Origin: CAYNND01 sp964398775 | GTDB lineage: Bacteria; Patescibacteriota; Minisyncoccia; Phycocordibacterales; UBA2100 | DNA length: 13,324 nt | NCBI GenBank assembly: GCA_964398775.1 | Contig: CAYNND010000015.1 | Coordinates: forward strand, 1-13,324 | Reading direction: 5' to 3' | Shown: positions 13,196 through 13,324 of the stretch, piece after piece | Position numbering within the stretch: position 1 is the first letter of the stretch | How the letters are laid out: each line of letters starts with the position of its first letter | Notes under the pieces: generated by a model | Seen by the model: only the letters and a program-made list of their open reading frames with translations | Database searches by the model: none | What the model was told of the DNA's origin: nothing | Made by a program: the position numbers and the translations under genes

Positions 13196-13324
13196 CTACT
13201 CTTCCCTACGGAAACGGTACACCTCGGCGGCAGCTTCGCGAGAGTACTCGCTCATCTGCACGGCGAGGTCTTGCGGCTGGGTCCCACCCCAGCCTCACCC
13301 TTACGAGTACAATTAAGAAACTCA
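13196..13324 (-). other. Possible 3' end of a minus-strand gene, frame interrupted
   Basis: Just upstream of the minus-strand terminator, one frame ends at TAG 13198-13196 and reads PQDLAVQMSEYS and REAAAEVYRFRREE, an amphipathic protein-like C-terminus. That frame has an in-frame TGA at 13297-13295. A different frame is open from the window edge (EFLNCTRKGEAGVG) and stops at 13254-13252. Joining the two near the G-rich run at ~13281-13292 gives one continuous reading. This could be a real frameshift, a sequence error in a homopolymer, or chance. No family recognised. Confidence 0.2.

Larger units (their letters stand above)
12901..13324. other. 424-base right-end region without a confident gene
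   Basis: Contains the plus-strand terminator of the signalling operon (12922-12955), a hairpin with its U tract on the minus strand (13140-13165), and a 7-bp perfect hairpin ggctggg / cccagcc at 13275-13294. Short open frames exist on both strands (minus 12958-13071, minus 13196-13255, plus from 13015 to the edge), but none has a -10 element at the spacing seen elsewhere or a recognisable domain. No tRNA, rRNA, tmRNA or RNase P RNA pattern was recognised. Confidence 0.6.

Noticed and set aside
13015..13324. Plus-strand frame open from ATG 13015 to the right edge
   Set aside because: It crosses the minus-strand terminator stem. The second half is Arg/Ser/Thr-rich and looks like an antisense shadow. 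No supporting promoter.
1..13324. CRISPR array, tRNA or rRNA genes, insertion sequences, phage attachment sites
   Set aside because: No regularly spaced repeats, cloverleaf patterns, transposase-like proteins or terminal inverted repeats were seen.

Overview
The window looks like a piece of a Candidate Phyla Radiation (Patescibacteria, Parcubacteria-like) genome. Evidence: several protein types typical of that group (short signal peptide plus peptidoglycan-binding domain plus modular Cys-rich or beta-helix tails; a small GFTLIE prepilin; a membrane-anchored 'CFDGIQNQ' protein; response regulators with 'VKA(N/D)' in place of the usual 'KP'), tight gene packing, and almost no Shine-Dalgarno sequences. 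TGA ends several genes, so the code is not the UGA-glycine code of Gracilibacteria and Absconditabacteria. The lineage is inferred from protein character, not from a marker gene.

Layout. Left part, minus strand, read right to left: secD-secF (protein export motor), a bidirectional hairpin terminator, a 49-residue single-span membrane protein, a RecB/AddB/Cas4-like PD-(D/E)XK nuclease with four candidate Fe-S cysteines, then two adjacent paralogous secreted proteins. The paralogs share a nearly identical N-terminal cassette (signal peptide and peptidoglycan-binding domain). One carries a large beta-helix; the other, cut by the left window edge, carries an eight-cysteine cluster. Middle: a type IV prepilin-like gene (plus) divergent from secD and convergent with rodA (minus). 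rodA overlaps by 4 nt the end of a membrane-anchored beta-sandwich protein gene. Right part, plus strand: a signalling cluster of a two-span membrane HAMP/coiled-coil protein, a FIST-domain sensor, a soluble PAS histidine kinase and a tandem-REC response regulator, closed by a terminator. The last ~420 bases hold two hairpin terminators and only doubtful small ORFs.

How it fits together. The right cluster reads as a split sensory system: membrane HAMP adaptor, cytosolic FIST ligand sensor, kinase without membrane span, and a two-receiver protein with no output domain. This resembles the FIST protein/kinase pairing known for NosP/NahK, but here with an extra HAMP protein and an output-less double receiver. 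The left and middle parts are cell-surface functions: export, wall synthesis, pilin and wall-binding secreted proteins.

The strongest non-coding signal is a recurring -10 hexamer (TATACT, or TACACT/TACAAT) only 6 to 9 nt upstream of the ATG of at least seven start codons, with no Shine-Dalgarno. This implies mostly leaderless mRNAs. Two instances are especially notable. The TGA stop of the kinase gene doubles as the TG element of an extended -10 for the response regulator. A second extended -10 lies inside the response-regulator gene, directly before an internal ATG that would yield the second receiver domain alone.
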